Shown here in pieces: positions 28,095 through 36,001 of a DNA stretch of 64,000 nt. A program made the translations under genes and the position numbers. The first letter of the stretch is position 1. Every line of letters starts with the position of its first letter. Source of the stretch: Lacrimispora sphenoides JCM 1415 (lineage in GTDB: Bacteria; Bacillota; Clostridia; Lachnospirales; Lachnospiraceae). Below the pieces are notes generated by a model, which worked only from the letters and a program-made list of their open reading frames with translations, was not told the DNA's origin and did not search any database. Where the stretch lies: contig NZ_LT630003.1 of NCBI RefSeq assembly GCF_900105615.1, positions 806,001 through 870,000 of the forward strand, given 5' to 3'.

Positions 28095-30197
28095 ATGATA
28101 CCTGATAAATATTTGGAAAAGGTATATTCCGGATTTCTGGGGATGAATATTGGTATTCGTTTAGGGGCTCCTGTAGAGCCGACCATATGGACTTATGAAC
28201 GTATTTTAAATACATACGGCGAAATTACGGATTATGTAAAAGACTATAAAAATTTTGCTGCAGATGATGATGTGAATGGGCCGGTTTATTTTCTACGGGC
28301 TTTATATGATGATGCAAAAGACGGTAATTTAAAACCCCAGGATGTTGCCAGGGCATGGCTGAATTATACCCGCGAGGGTGTTGGCATGTTCTGGTGGGGC
28401 GGCTATGGCATCAGTACGGAGCATACTGCATACTTAAACTTAAAGAATGGTATTCCTGCACCGCAATCCGGGTCTATGAATCAAAATGGCCAATTACTTG
28501 CAGAACAGATCGGAGGCCAGATATTTATTGATACCTGGGGACTGGTAAATCCTTGCCGGCCGGACAAAGCAGCAGAATTTGGGCAGAGTGCCGCCAGCGT
28601 GTCCCATGATGGAGAAGGAATTTATGGTGCCCGTTTCTTCTGTGCATGTATTGCCCATGCCTTTCAGTGTCAGGATATCCATGAAATTATTCAAGTGGGG
28701 CTGTCACAAATCCCTGATCATAGCATATATGCAAAGGTTGTAAATGCAGTCCTTGATTTTTACAAAAAAAACAGTAATTGGCGGGATTGTTATAACATGC
28801 TAGTGCGTGATTGGGGATATGATAAATACGGCGGTGTCTGCCATATAATACCTAACGCAGGTGTATGTGCATTATCCATGGTATATGGGAATGGAGATTT
28901 TGCAAGGACCGTTGAAATTGCGACTATGTGCGGCTGGGATACAGACTGTAATGCAGGTAATGTAGGAACCGTACTGGGTGTTATGTGTGGGATCGAAGGA
29001 CTGCCGAAAAAGTATCGTAAGCCAATGAATGATGGAATTATTCTATCTGGAATTTCCGGTTATTTGAACAATCTGGATGTACCTACTTACGCGAAAGAGG
29101 TTGCTCTGCTGGGGTACAGACTGGCTCAGGAAGAAGCTCCGGCCTCTCTGCCTGATAGTATAAAAGAAGGAGAAGTTTATTTTGATTTTGAACTGCCGGG
29201 ATCTACTCATAATATGCGGGTATCAAATTCATTTTATTGTACTGCAAGCCATTCCACTGATGTAGCATTTAAAGGAAACGGTTCGCTGAAGATATTGGTC
29301 GATCGGATGACACGCGGAAATCAATGTAAGCTGTTCTATAAACCTTTTTACCGGCGGGAAGAATTTTCTGATGAGCGTTATATGCCGGTATTTACGCCTA
29401 CGGTATATCCGGGCCAGACAGTATCTATGAAGCTTTATCTGGATCAGTGGAATGGCTGGGAAACACTTGGGATAGCACCTTATGTTCGTTCTATGAGCGA
29501 TAAAAAAGAGCATTTACAGGGATATATTAAATTAGTGCAGGGGGAATGGATTGACGTGACCTTTGTGATACCGGAGGTAGACGGGGATTTAATTGATGAA
29601 GTAGGTATTGTAATAGAAGGTTATTCCATTGCAAAAGCCAAAACCCTGGGATTCTTATACTTAGATGAATTTTATATTACAGGTAAAAGCAAGTATACTA
29701 TTAAAATTGCAAAGCAGCGAAATGAATTTGGTACAATTACCCCATTTTCTGTCAATCATGGAGCCTGGGGGAAGGACGGAGATGCGCTGTCTCTAATGAG
29801 GTGTGAGCCGGCCTTTGCCTATGCCGGTAATTATTTTTCAAAAGATGTAAGGGTGACAGTACCGGTAACTCCGATCAATGGGGAAAGCCACCTGTTACAA
29901 ATCCGTGCTCAAGGTGCAAGGCGTGGATATATTGCCGGATTTTCAGAACAGGGGAAAGCAGCCATCTATAAAAATGATTTTGGTTATAAAAAAATGATAG
30001 AAACTGATTTTGCCTGGAAACCTGGTACTGCTTATAAACTTACTCTGGAAGCGGTTGGTGATATGATTACCTTGTCCATAGATGATGAGAAAATAATAGA
30101 GATGAAAGATGACAGCTTCCGGTACGGCATGTTTGGCTGTGGTTCCATTGGCATGGGGAGAACATTATTTGGTGATTTTGAAATTATAGAGATTTAG
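28095..30197 (+). CDS. ADP-ribosylglycohydrolase-family protein with C-terminal beta-sandwich domains
   Basis: 700 residues. The first ~350 are a diverged ADP-ribosylglycohydrolase domain: metal motif ADDDVNG (Asp57-59) replaces STDDTE, and GWDTDCNAGNVG (Asp282/Asp284) replaces GRDADTIG. The remaining half looks all-beta in two parts: a galactose-binding-like sandwich (~375-545) and a concanavalin/LamG-like module (~560-700, GAWGKDGDALSL). The C-terminal modules suggest binding to a glycan or glycoside. No signal peptide is present, so it should act in the cytoplasm on an imported substrate. Ribosome site AAAGGAG. Last enzyme gene of the operon. Confidence 0.82.
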   Translation: MIPDKYLEKVYSGFLGMNIGIRLGAPVEPTIWTYERILNTYGEITDYVKDYKNFAADDDVNGPVYFLRALYDDAKDGNLKPQDVARAWLNYTREGVGMFWWGGYGISTEHTAYLNLKNGIPAPQSGSMNQNGQLLAEQIGGQIFIDTWGLVNPCRPDKAAEFGQSAASVSHDGEGIYGARFFCACIAHAFQCQDIHEIIQVGLSQIPDHSIYAKVVNAVLDFYKKNSNWRDCYNMLVRDWGYDKYGGVCHIIPNAGVCALSMVYGNGDFARTVEIATMCGWDTDCNAGNVGTVLGVMCGIEGLPKKYRKPMNDGIILSGISGYLNNLDVPTYAKEVALLGYRLAQEEAPASLPDSIKEGEVYFDFELPGSTHNMRVSNSFYCTASHSTDVAFKGNGSLKILVDRMTRGNQCKLFYKPFYRREEFSDERYMPVFTPTVYPGQTVSMKLYLDQWNGWETLGIAPYVRSMSDKKEHLQGYIKLVQGEWIDVTFVIPEVDGDLIDEVGIVIEGYSIAKAKTLGFLYLDEFYITGKSKYTIKIAKQRNEFGTITPFSVNHGAWGKDGDALSLMRCEPAFAYAGNYFSKDVRVTVPVTPINGESHLLQIRAQGARRGYIAGFSEQGKAAIYKNDFGYKKMIETDFAWKPGTAYKLTLEAVGDMITLSIDDEKIIEMKDDSFRYGMFGCGSIGMGRTLFGDFEIIEI

Positions 30198-30240
30198 CGG
30201 CCAGTTCCACTCCAGACAAGGAAGGGGTCGACGCAATTCG

Positions 30241-30268
30241 TTGACTTATCTATTAATTCAGGTATAAT
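30241..30268 (+). promoter_or_regulatory. Promoter of GntR gene
   Basis: TTGACT (30241-30246) and TATAAT (30263-30268) are separated by 16 bp, between the last operon gene and the GntR gene. Confidence 0.65.
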
Positions 30269-30320
30269 TAATGTGTTAGACCTTTTAAATGTTAAGTTAG
30301 AGATAAAGCGAGGTATCAAT

Positions 30321-30992
30321 ATGGGTTTTGCTCCAATTGAGAATGAAAGACTATCAGATAAAGTTGTACGGGTTATAATGGAACAGATAAAAGACGGTAC
30401 TTTAAAACCTGGAGATAAATTACCAAATGAACTTGATCTGGCTGATGAATTCTGCGTAAGCAGAGGAATTCTAAGAGAAGCCCTAACGATATTACAAGCA
30501 AGAAATTATATCTGTAGAAAGCCGAAAGAGGGTACATTTGTTAATCCGAATATTTCGGAAATTTTGAATGTTCCTGCGGGAATTACACTAAAAGAAGGTT
30601 CTTACAGCGATTTAATTGAAATGCGTATATGCTTGGAACAAAGGACTGTGGAGAAAATCATTGAGACTGCATCGGATGAAGAGATTGTAGAATTATATGA
30701 TTTGATTTCAGAAACAGACAAGAAAAAAGGAGCGCGTTCCATCGATCACTATTTTCACTATCGTCTTGCAGAGCTTTCCCATAATGCGATATTTATGAAT
30801 TTTATTGATTCCTATTATGATATCATTGATGAGGTTGTTACCCATACAACGAAGAATACAAACCGCAGACAGGAAATATATAAAGAACATTGTGAAATCA
30901 TTCAAGCTCTTAAGGAAAGAGATAAAGAAAAGGCAAAAGCAGCAGTGGTAAGCCATCTTGAAAATGTATTACAAAATATCAAAAACGATTGA
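30321..30992 (+). CDS. GntR-family regulator, FadR/FCD subgroup
   Basis: About 224 residues: GntR winged helix (GDKLPNELDLADEFCVSRGILREALTIL) and an FCD domain with the expected Asp/His metal-ligand pattern (HYFHYRLAELSHN, HCEIIQALKERD). The ATG at 30321 is preceded by GCGAGG; the longer in-frame start at 30273 overlaps the -10 to +5 region. It has its own promoter but lies directly after the AtuA/ADP-ribosylglycohydrolase operon. The FadR-like palindrome at 21879-21895 is its likely target. Confidence 0.87.
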   Translation: MGFAPIENERLSDKVVRVIMEQIKDGTLKPGDKLPNELDLADEFCVSRGILREALTILQARNYICRKPKEGTFVNPNISEILNVPAGITLKEGSYSDLIEMRICLEQRTVEKIIETASDEEIVELYDLISETDKKKGARSIDHYFHYRLAELSHNAIFMNFIDSYYDIIDEVVTHTTKNTNRRQEIYKEHCEIIQALKERDKEKAKAAVVSHLENVLQNIKND

Positions 30993-31114
30993 GAGTAAAA
31001 TGAGCTCATCGGGTATCTCTTCATCATAGATGATCTTATTAAAAAAGTATACGATTGTTGTTGAGTTTTTAAAGTGCTTATGTTATTATTATAAAAAATA
31101 AATTTTTAGATATT

Positions 31115-31172
31115 AGGCATATGCCTTGATCCACGTTTGCTAGGGAAAATCTTAGCAAACGTGTTTTTTTTT
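31115..31172 (+). terminator. Palindrome plus intrinsic terminator fused to the YitT-type ribosome site
   Basis: A perfect 12-bp palindrome AGGCATATGCCT (31115-31126) precedes an 11-bp perfect stem (CACGTTTGCTA / TAGCAAACGTG, 31132-31163) and nine Ts (31164-31172). The GGAGG ribosome site of the next gene begins right after the last T, at 31173. It may terminate upstream transcription or attenuate the downstream gene. Confidence 0.75.
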
Positions 31173-31182
31173 GGAGGATAGG

Positions 31183-32040
31183 ATGAAAAAGGGAAGATTA
31201 GCACTGGAAATTTTAACGATCATGTTAGGGAATTTTATTTATGCGGTAGGAATTGTGTTTTTTATTATGCCTTCAGGTTTGATTACCGGAGGAACCACAG
31301 GGATTGCAATTGCCGTTAATCATTATACAAAATTACCTATATCAAGTATTGTATTAGTTTTTAATGTAATTATGTTTATGATTGGATTGTTCGTATTGGG
31401 AAAAAAATTCGCGTTAACTACACTGATCAGTACATTATTCTTTCCATTATCTTTGGAAGTACTGCAAAAACTGTTCGCTAATTTAGTAATAACAGATGAC
31501 ATTTTTTTATGTACAATATTTGGAGGAATTTGTATAGGAAGTGCGATTGCTCTTGTGATCAGAGTTGGGGCAAGTACTGGAGGAATGAGTATACCGCCTT
31601 TAATTTTGAACAAATATATGCATATTCCAGTATCTGTCAGTTTATACGTAGGCGACTGTATTATACTTGCTCTGCAGGTAGCTTTTAGCGATAAAAATAA
31701 AATTCTTTATGGCATTGTTTTAGTTATGATTTATTCCATCGTTTTAGATAAACTTCTTATTCTTGGTACAAATAAAATACAGATAAAAGTAATAAGCGGA
31801 AAATCATCGGAAATAAAAGATGCAATAATTTCGAAATTTGACAGAGGAGTCACGCTTTTGCATAGTAAATCAGGATATCTGGAAAGAGAGATGGATATTT
31901 TACTAACTGTTATTTCTAATAATGATTTATCTAAATTTGAAAAGCTGATTCATGAAATAGACGAAGAGGCCTTTGTTATTATTAGCCATGTGAATGAAGT
32001 AAGAGGCAGAGGATTTAGTATAGGAAAAAAATATTTATAA
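31183..32040 (+). CDS. YitT-family membrane protein
   Basis: About 285 residues: five to six N-terminal transmembrane segments with the YitT signature (FFIMPSGLITGGTTGIAIAVN, IGSAIALVIRVGASTGG) and a cytoplasmic DUF2179-like C-terminal domain (~220-285). The ATG at 31183 follows GGAGG at 31173; an in-frame TTG at 31171 overlaps the terminator tail and is rejected. Transport substrate unknown. The start directly behind an intrinsic terminator is unusual. Confidence 0.88.
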   Translation: MKKGRLALEILTIMLGNFIYAVGIVFFIMPSGLITGGTTGIAIAVNHYTKLPISSIVLVFNVIMFMIGLFVLGKKFALTTLISTLFFPLSLEVLQKLFANLVITDDIFLCTIFGGICIGSAIALVIRVGASTGGMSIPPLILNKYMHIPVSVSLYVGDCIILALQVAFSDKNKILYGIVLVMIYSIVLDKLLILGTNKIQIKVISGKSSEIKDAIISKFDRGVTLLHSKSGYLEREMDILLTVISNNDLSKFEKLIHEIDEEAFVIISHVNEVRGRGFSIGKKYL

Positions 32041-32066
32041 TATTTTACAATGAGGGGAGGTTTATT

Positions 32067-32504
32067 ATGGAATTAAAAATTATTCAAGGAAATGTTTCAG
32101 AAGAAATCTTAGAACTATATGTAAATTCTTTTCGTTTGAAACCTTGGAATGAAACGTGGACATTGGATATGGCTGGTATGAGGATAAATGATTATCTTCA
32201 GAATCCGATGGCTCTAGGATATGAAGCTCGCCAAGATGGAAATATAGTTGGATTTTTAATGGGATACATAACCTCCTATTTAGGGATTAAAGAATTTCAT
32301 ATACAGGATTTTGTGATTTCTGTAGATTTTAGCAGAATGGGGCTTGGAACCAAAATGCTGTCTTTGGTTCAACAGGATGTTAAGAGAAGAGGGATAGAAA
32401 ATATTAATTTAATCACTTTGAAAGACCCAAGGACTGAAGGATTTTACAATAAAAATGGATATGAAACTAATTCAAACCTTGTGTTTATGAATAAAAAAAT
32501 ATAA
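32067..32504 (+). CDS. GNAT-family N-acetyltransferase
   Basis: 145 residues with a GNAT acetyl-CoA loop (DFSRMGLGTKML, in place of the canonical RxxGxG/A) and the C-terminal FYNKNGYE strand-helix. Ribosome site GGGGAGG. It follows the YitT-type gene by 26 bases and is probably co-transcribed. Substrate unknown. Confidence 0.82.
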   Translation: MELKIIQGNVSEEILELYVNSFRLKPWNETWTLDMAGMRINDYLQNPMALGYEARQDGNIVGFLMGYITSYLGIKEFHIQDFVISVDFSRMGLGTKMLSLVQQDVKRRGIENINLITLKDPRTEGFYNKNGYETNSNLVFMNKKI

Positions 32505-32771
32505 ATAGAAGTATGAGTAAGATATGTATATCGTATTTATAAGCTTAAGCTATAGTAAATAGTATCAATTTTATGCAGCGCCTTTTGATTTAAAAAGAAA
32601 ACAGAATCTGAAACATATCAATGAGGCCCTGTCCGGAAATCAGGAAATAGAATGTGCATGGTACCCTGCAGACAAAAACCTTATGAAACCAGGATTATTA
32701 TACTGACATAAGCGGCGTTTAGATACAGGGACAAAAAAGAGATCGGACTGCTTACATCTTACAGGGTAAAA
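32505..32771 (+). pseudogene. Decayed coding remnant, unidentified
   Basis: A short open stretch at 32563-32706 encodes AAPFDLKRKQNLKHINEAL and about 25 further residues without a start codon or ribosome site. Protein-like sequence continues past the stop. It looks like the tail of a lost gene, ending at the terminator at 32773. I cannot assign a family. Confidence 0.3.
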
Positions 32772-32772
32772 A

Positions 32773-32807
32773 TAGAGAACGGCGTAGTAACCGTTCTCTA
32801 TTTTTTT
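32773..32807 (+). terminator. Rho-independent terminator
   Basis: A perfect stem TAGAGAACGG / CCGTTCTCTA with an 8-base loop is followed by seven Ts. Confidence 0.9.
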
Positions 32808-32857
32808 GCAGAAAAGAAGAGAATCTCTACAAGTGTGAACCATAAAGAATTGAAATG

Positions 32858-32907
32858 AATCAATATGAATCAAAATGATTGACAATAAATCAAAATGGTG
32901 TTATAGT
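32858..32907 (+). promoter_or_regulatory. Fructose-type PTS promoter with phased operator repeats
   Basis: TTGACA (32879-32884) and TATAGT (32902-32907) are separated by 17 bp. Three copies of AATCAAWATG start at 32858, 32868 and 32888, spaced by 10 and 20 bp so that all face the same side of the helix. The copies flank the -35 element and suit binding by the DeoR-type regulator encoded at 35082. Confidence 0.65.
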
Positions 32908-33050
32908 TGATTTATTGAATACGGCGGGGAAGTGGCACCTGAATCAGTGTAAAGGAGGTATGAACAGCAGTATTGAATGGGTGGAGCCGGAACATGATAC
33001 ATAGAAAGATACGAAACCGCAGAAAATTATTATTATCAGGAGGAATCAAA

Positions 33051-34958
33051 ATGGGGGATATAACAAAATTTCTCTCGCCTAAGCTGATCAAAGTCAACAT
33101 GCAGGCAGAGAATAAAAATGCGGCGATAGAGGAGTTGGCGGAACTTCTCTATAAGGAACATGTACTGAAGGATAAAGCCAGCTATATTCAGAATGTGTTG
33201 GAGCGAGAGGCACAGGTACCCACAAATCTGGAGAATGGAGTGGCATTGCCTCACGGAAAATCGGATGCAGTACTGAGACCAGCGGTGGCAATCGGAACCT
33301 CCAAACGTGGAATCCGGTTTGAAGAGGGGAGCCCGGTCAGCCATATCATCTTTCTCATTGCTATGCCAAACAATGCGGACGATACGCATATTACACTGTT
33401 AAGCGGTATTACTTCCCGTTTGCTGGATTGTGATTGCCTGGAATATCTAAAGGAGGCAAAACGGCCAGAAGATATTCTGGCGGCACTTTGCACAGAGGAG
33501 GTGCGGACAGAGAGCAGAGGGTCTGAACGGTTTTTAATCGGGGTGACCGGCTGTACGGTAGGAGTAGCACATACGTATCTGGCGGCGAAAGCGTTGGCAA
33601 AAGCTGCTGAGGAGATGGGCGTATCCATAAAGGTGGAAACAAACGGTTCCATCGGCACGGAAAATGTTCCCACCAGAGAAGAGATTGAACGAGCTGAGGG
33701 GATTATCATTGCAAGTGACAAGGAGACGGACATGGAACGTTTCCGGGGAAAACAGGTAGTTACCACCACCGTGAAGGAAGGAATCGACCATCCGGCGGAG
33801 CTGATCAGAAAGGTTCTTGATGGAAAGGCCCCGGTTTTTGGAGGGAGGTCCCCAGAGCGTGTTCTGCAGGCAGCCAGTGGGAAGGCGGAGGAGCCTGCCG
33901 GTGCGCTTAGTGGAAAGATGCTGTACAAGGCGCTGATGAACGGAGTCTCCTTTATGATCCCGTTTGTGGTAATCGGTGGCCTGCTGATTGCAGTCGCACT
34001 GGCAGTGGGAGGAAAACCCACACCCCAGGGTCTTGTGATCCCCGAAGGCAGTTTCTGGAATCAGATTTCTGCAGTGGGAAGCGCCGGATTTACATTGATG
34101 ATCCCGATTCTCGCCGGCTACATAGCATTTGCTATCGGTGACAGGGCGGCTCTGGCTCCTGGCATGATTGGCGGCTGGATCGCCAACAACGGTTCTTTTT
34201 ACGGAGCGTCAGCCGGAACCGGCTTTATCGGAGCCATTGTGGCTGGTTTTCTGACCGGATACTTTGTAAGGTGGATGAAGAAACTTCGTTGGCCGGAGAT
34301 GATCAGGCCGTTGGTTCCGATCATGATTATTCCTATTATTGGATCTTTGTTTATCGCATTTGTATTTATATTTATTATCGGAGCACCCATTTCGTCCCTG
34401 ATGACGGCTCTTTACGCCATGCTGGAAAGCATGTCTGCCGGAAGTATGATTTTACTTGGCATTACAATCGGTCTGATGCAGGGCTTTGACATGGGCGGTC
34501 CCTTTGGCAAGGTAGCATTCATGTTCTCGGTTGGTTTAATTGCCGAAGGACAGCCTCAGTTTATGGGAGCTCAGGCTATGGCGATTCCGGTTGCACCGTT
34601 AGGCATGGCGCTGGCTACATTCTTAGACCGTAAGCACCAGTTGTTTCTTCCGGAGGAGACTGCCAACGGCAAGGCGGCTCTGGCCATGGGCCTGGTGGGG
34701 ATTTCCGAGGGAGCTATCCCGTTTGCGGCGGGCGATCCGCTGGCCGTCATTCCGGCCAATATGATTGGATCCGTAGTGGCATGTACCATGGGATTCTTAT
34801 TCGGCATTACAGATTCTGTTGCTCATGGCGGCCCAATTGTGCTGATCCTGGGAGCAGTGAACAAGCCGTTTATGGGGCTGATCTGTATGGCTGCGGGAAC
34901 TGTGGTGACTGCAATTGTCTGTATAACTTTAAAGCGTCTTAAATTAAAACGAAACTAA
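33051..34958 (+). CDS. PTS fructose-family transporter, fused IIA-IIB-IIC
   Basis: About 635 residues from the ATG at 33051 (AGGAGG upstream; a longer frame to 32973 lacks a ribosome site). IIA: residues ~1-150 with phospho-His68 (NGVALPHGKS). IIB: ~158-260 with phospho-Cys168 in GVTGCTVGVAHTYLAA, where fructose IIB usually reads CPTG. IIC: ~290-630 with about nine transmembrane segments (GGLLIAVALAVGG, GFDMGGPFGK, GISEGAIPFAAGDP). It imports and phosphorylates a hexose or related polyol. The glycyl radical enzyme two genes downstream is the probable consumer of the product. Confidence 0.9.
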   Translation: MGDITKFLSPKLIKVNMQAENKNAAIEELAELLYKEHVLKDKASYIQNVLEREAQVPTNLENGVALPHGKSDAVLRPAVAIGTSKRGIRFEEGSPVSHIIFLIAMPNNADDTHITLLSGITSRLLDCDCLEYLKEAKRPEDILAALCTEEVRTESRGSERFLIGVTGCTVGVAHTYLAAKALAKAAEEMGVSIKVETNGSIGTENVPTREEIERAEGIIIASDKETDMERFRGKQVVTTTVKEGIDHPAELIRKVLDGKAPVFGGRSPERVLQAASGKAEEPAGALSGKMLYKALMNGVSFMIPFVVIGGLLIAVALAVGGKPTPQGLVIPEGSFWNQISAVGSAGFTLMIPILAGYIAFAIGDRAALAPGMIGGWIANNGSFYGASAGTGFIGAIVAGFLTGYFVRWMKKLRWPEMIRPLVPIMIIPIIGSLFIAFVFIFIIGAPISSLMTALYAMLESMSAGSMILLGITIGLMQGFDMGGPFGKVAFMFSVGLIAEGQPQFMGAQAMAIPVAPLGMALATFLDRKHQLFLPEETANGKAALAMGLVGISEGAIPFAAGDPLAVIPANMIGSVVACTMGFLFGITDSVAHGGPIVLILGAVNKPFMGLICMAAGTVVTAIVCITLKRLKLKRN

Positions 34959-35030
34959 TGTATCAACTGCGGCAAGGATAACCGGAACGGAGGCATTGCA
35001 CCGGTTAAGATCGATCGAAAGAATGATAGA

Positions 35031-35060
35031 TTGACATATGATTTCCTCCTCTGATATGAT
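35031..35060 (+). promoter_or_regulatory. Promoter of DeoR-family regulator
   Basis: TTGACA (35031-35036) and TATGAT (35055-35060) are separated by 18 bp. AAGGAGGTGAC follows before the ATG at 35082. Confidence 0.6.
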
Positions 35061-35081
35061 AATGGCGAAGGAGGTGACGTT

Positions 35082-35846
35082 ATGCTATCACAGCAAAGGC
35101 TTTATCATATCATGAGTATCGTAAAAGAACAGTCTTTTGTAACCATAAAGGAATTGATGGAACAGTTAAATGTGTCAAAATCCACGGTAACCCGGGATTT
35201 GATTGAACTGGAGGAACAGGGGCTGGTCAGCAGGGAGCGGGGTGGAGCTATGTGCAGAGAGGTTTCTTCTACACTGACGGTATTCAACGAAGTTCCTACC
35301 GTGAACAAGGAGAGTCTGTGTGCGGAGGCAAAGGAGATTGTCTGCCAGCGGGCTGTCACGAATGTAAAGGACGGGGACTGCGTTTATGTGGATTCCGGCA
35401 CTACCCCTGTATACCTGTTACCGCAGCTGCTTGCGCACCATGTAAAGATTGTAACTCCAAGCATTTACTTAATCAAAAAGATTCCCATTACGTACAAAGG
35501 GGATATCTATCTGCTGGGTGGTCGTTTTTCACCAGATTATGATCTGAGTACAGGATCCATGGCTGTGGATATGATTCGGAATTTTAATTTTGACCATGCT
35601 TTTTTCAGTACCAATGGAGTTAATATGGAAAGCGGTGAAGTTTACATTTTCGACATGGAGATTGGGACGATGAAAAAGGAGATCATGAAGAAGAGCCAGA
35701 ACAATCATCTCCTGATCGATGACTCCAAGTTTCATATTAAGGCAATGTTCTCATGGGCAAGTCTGGAGGATTTTACAAACGTGTATGTCAATCGTCTCCC
35801 TGACACAGGTGAGGCACCGGATAATTTTACCGTTTGTCTCAGTTAG
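35082..35846 (+). CDS. DeoR-family transcriptional regulator
   Basis: 254 residues: a DeoR helix-turn-helix at 1-57 (FVTIKELMEQLNVSKSTVTRDLIELEEQG) and a DeoRC sugar-phosphate sensing domain with YVDSGTT, GGRFSPD and IDDSKF motifs. Such regulators respond to phosphorylated sugars, which fits the PTS upstream and the glycyl radical enzyme downstream. The three phased repeats before the PTS gene are candidate binding sites. Confidence 0.88.
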   Translation: MLSQQRLYHIMSIVKEQSFVTIKELMEQLNVSKSTVTRDLIELEEQGLVSRERGGAMCREVSSTLTVFNEVPTVNKESLCAEAKEIVCQRAVTNVKDGDCVYVDSGTTPVYLLPQLLAHHVKIVTPSIYLIKKIPITYKGDIYLLGGRFSPDYDLSTGSMAVDMIRNFNFDHAFFSTNGVNMESGEVYIFDMEIGTMKKEIMKKSQNNHLLIDDSKFHIKAMFSWASLEDFTNVYVNRLPDTGEAPDNFTVCLS

Positions 35847-35863
35847 AATACATTGGAAGAAAA

Positions 35864-35892
35864 GGGGACGCAGTTAAGCGCCCTCTTTTTTT
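35864..35892 (+). terminator. Terminator after DeoR-family gene
   Basis: The imperfect stem GGGGACGC / GCGCCCTC with a 6-base loop is followed by seven Ts. Confidence 0.75.
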
Positions 35893-36001
35893 CACTAAAA
35901 GTGCAGAACCGGAACAGGACTGCAAAACGGGGCAGTAAGAGGAAAGCGAAAGAACATAAGTGATTTTTCAAGTAATATTCGATAGAGGAGGAGACTCTGC
36001 A

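Noticed and set aside
31115..31172. Known riboswitch class before the YitT-type gene
   Set aside because: The leader is too short and shows no aptamer consensus I recognise; only a palindrome and a terminator are visible.
33251..34021. 256-codon minus-strand reading frame inside the PTS gene
   Set aside because: It is antisense to a clearly conserved IIA-IIB-IIC protein, has no ribosome site, and its composition is that of a shadow frame.
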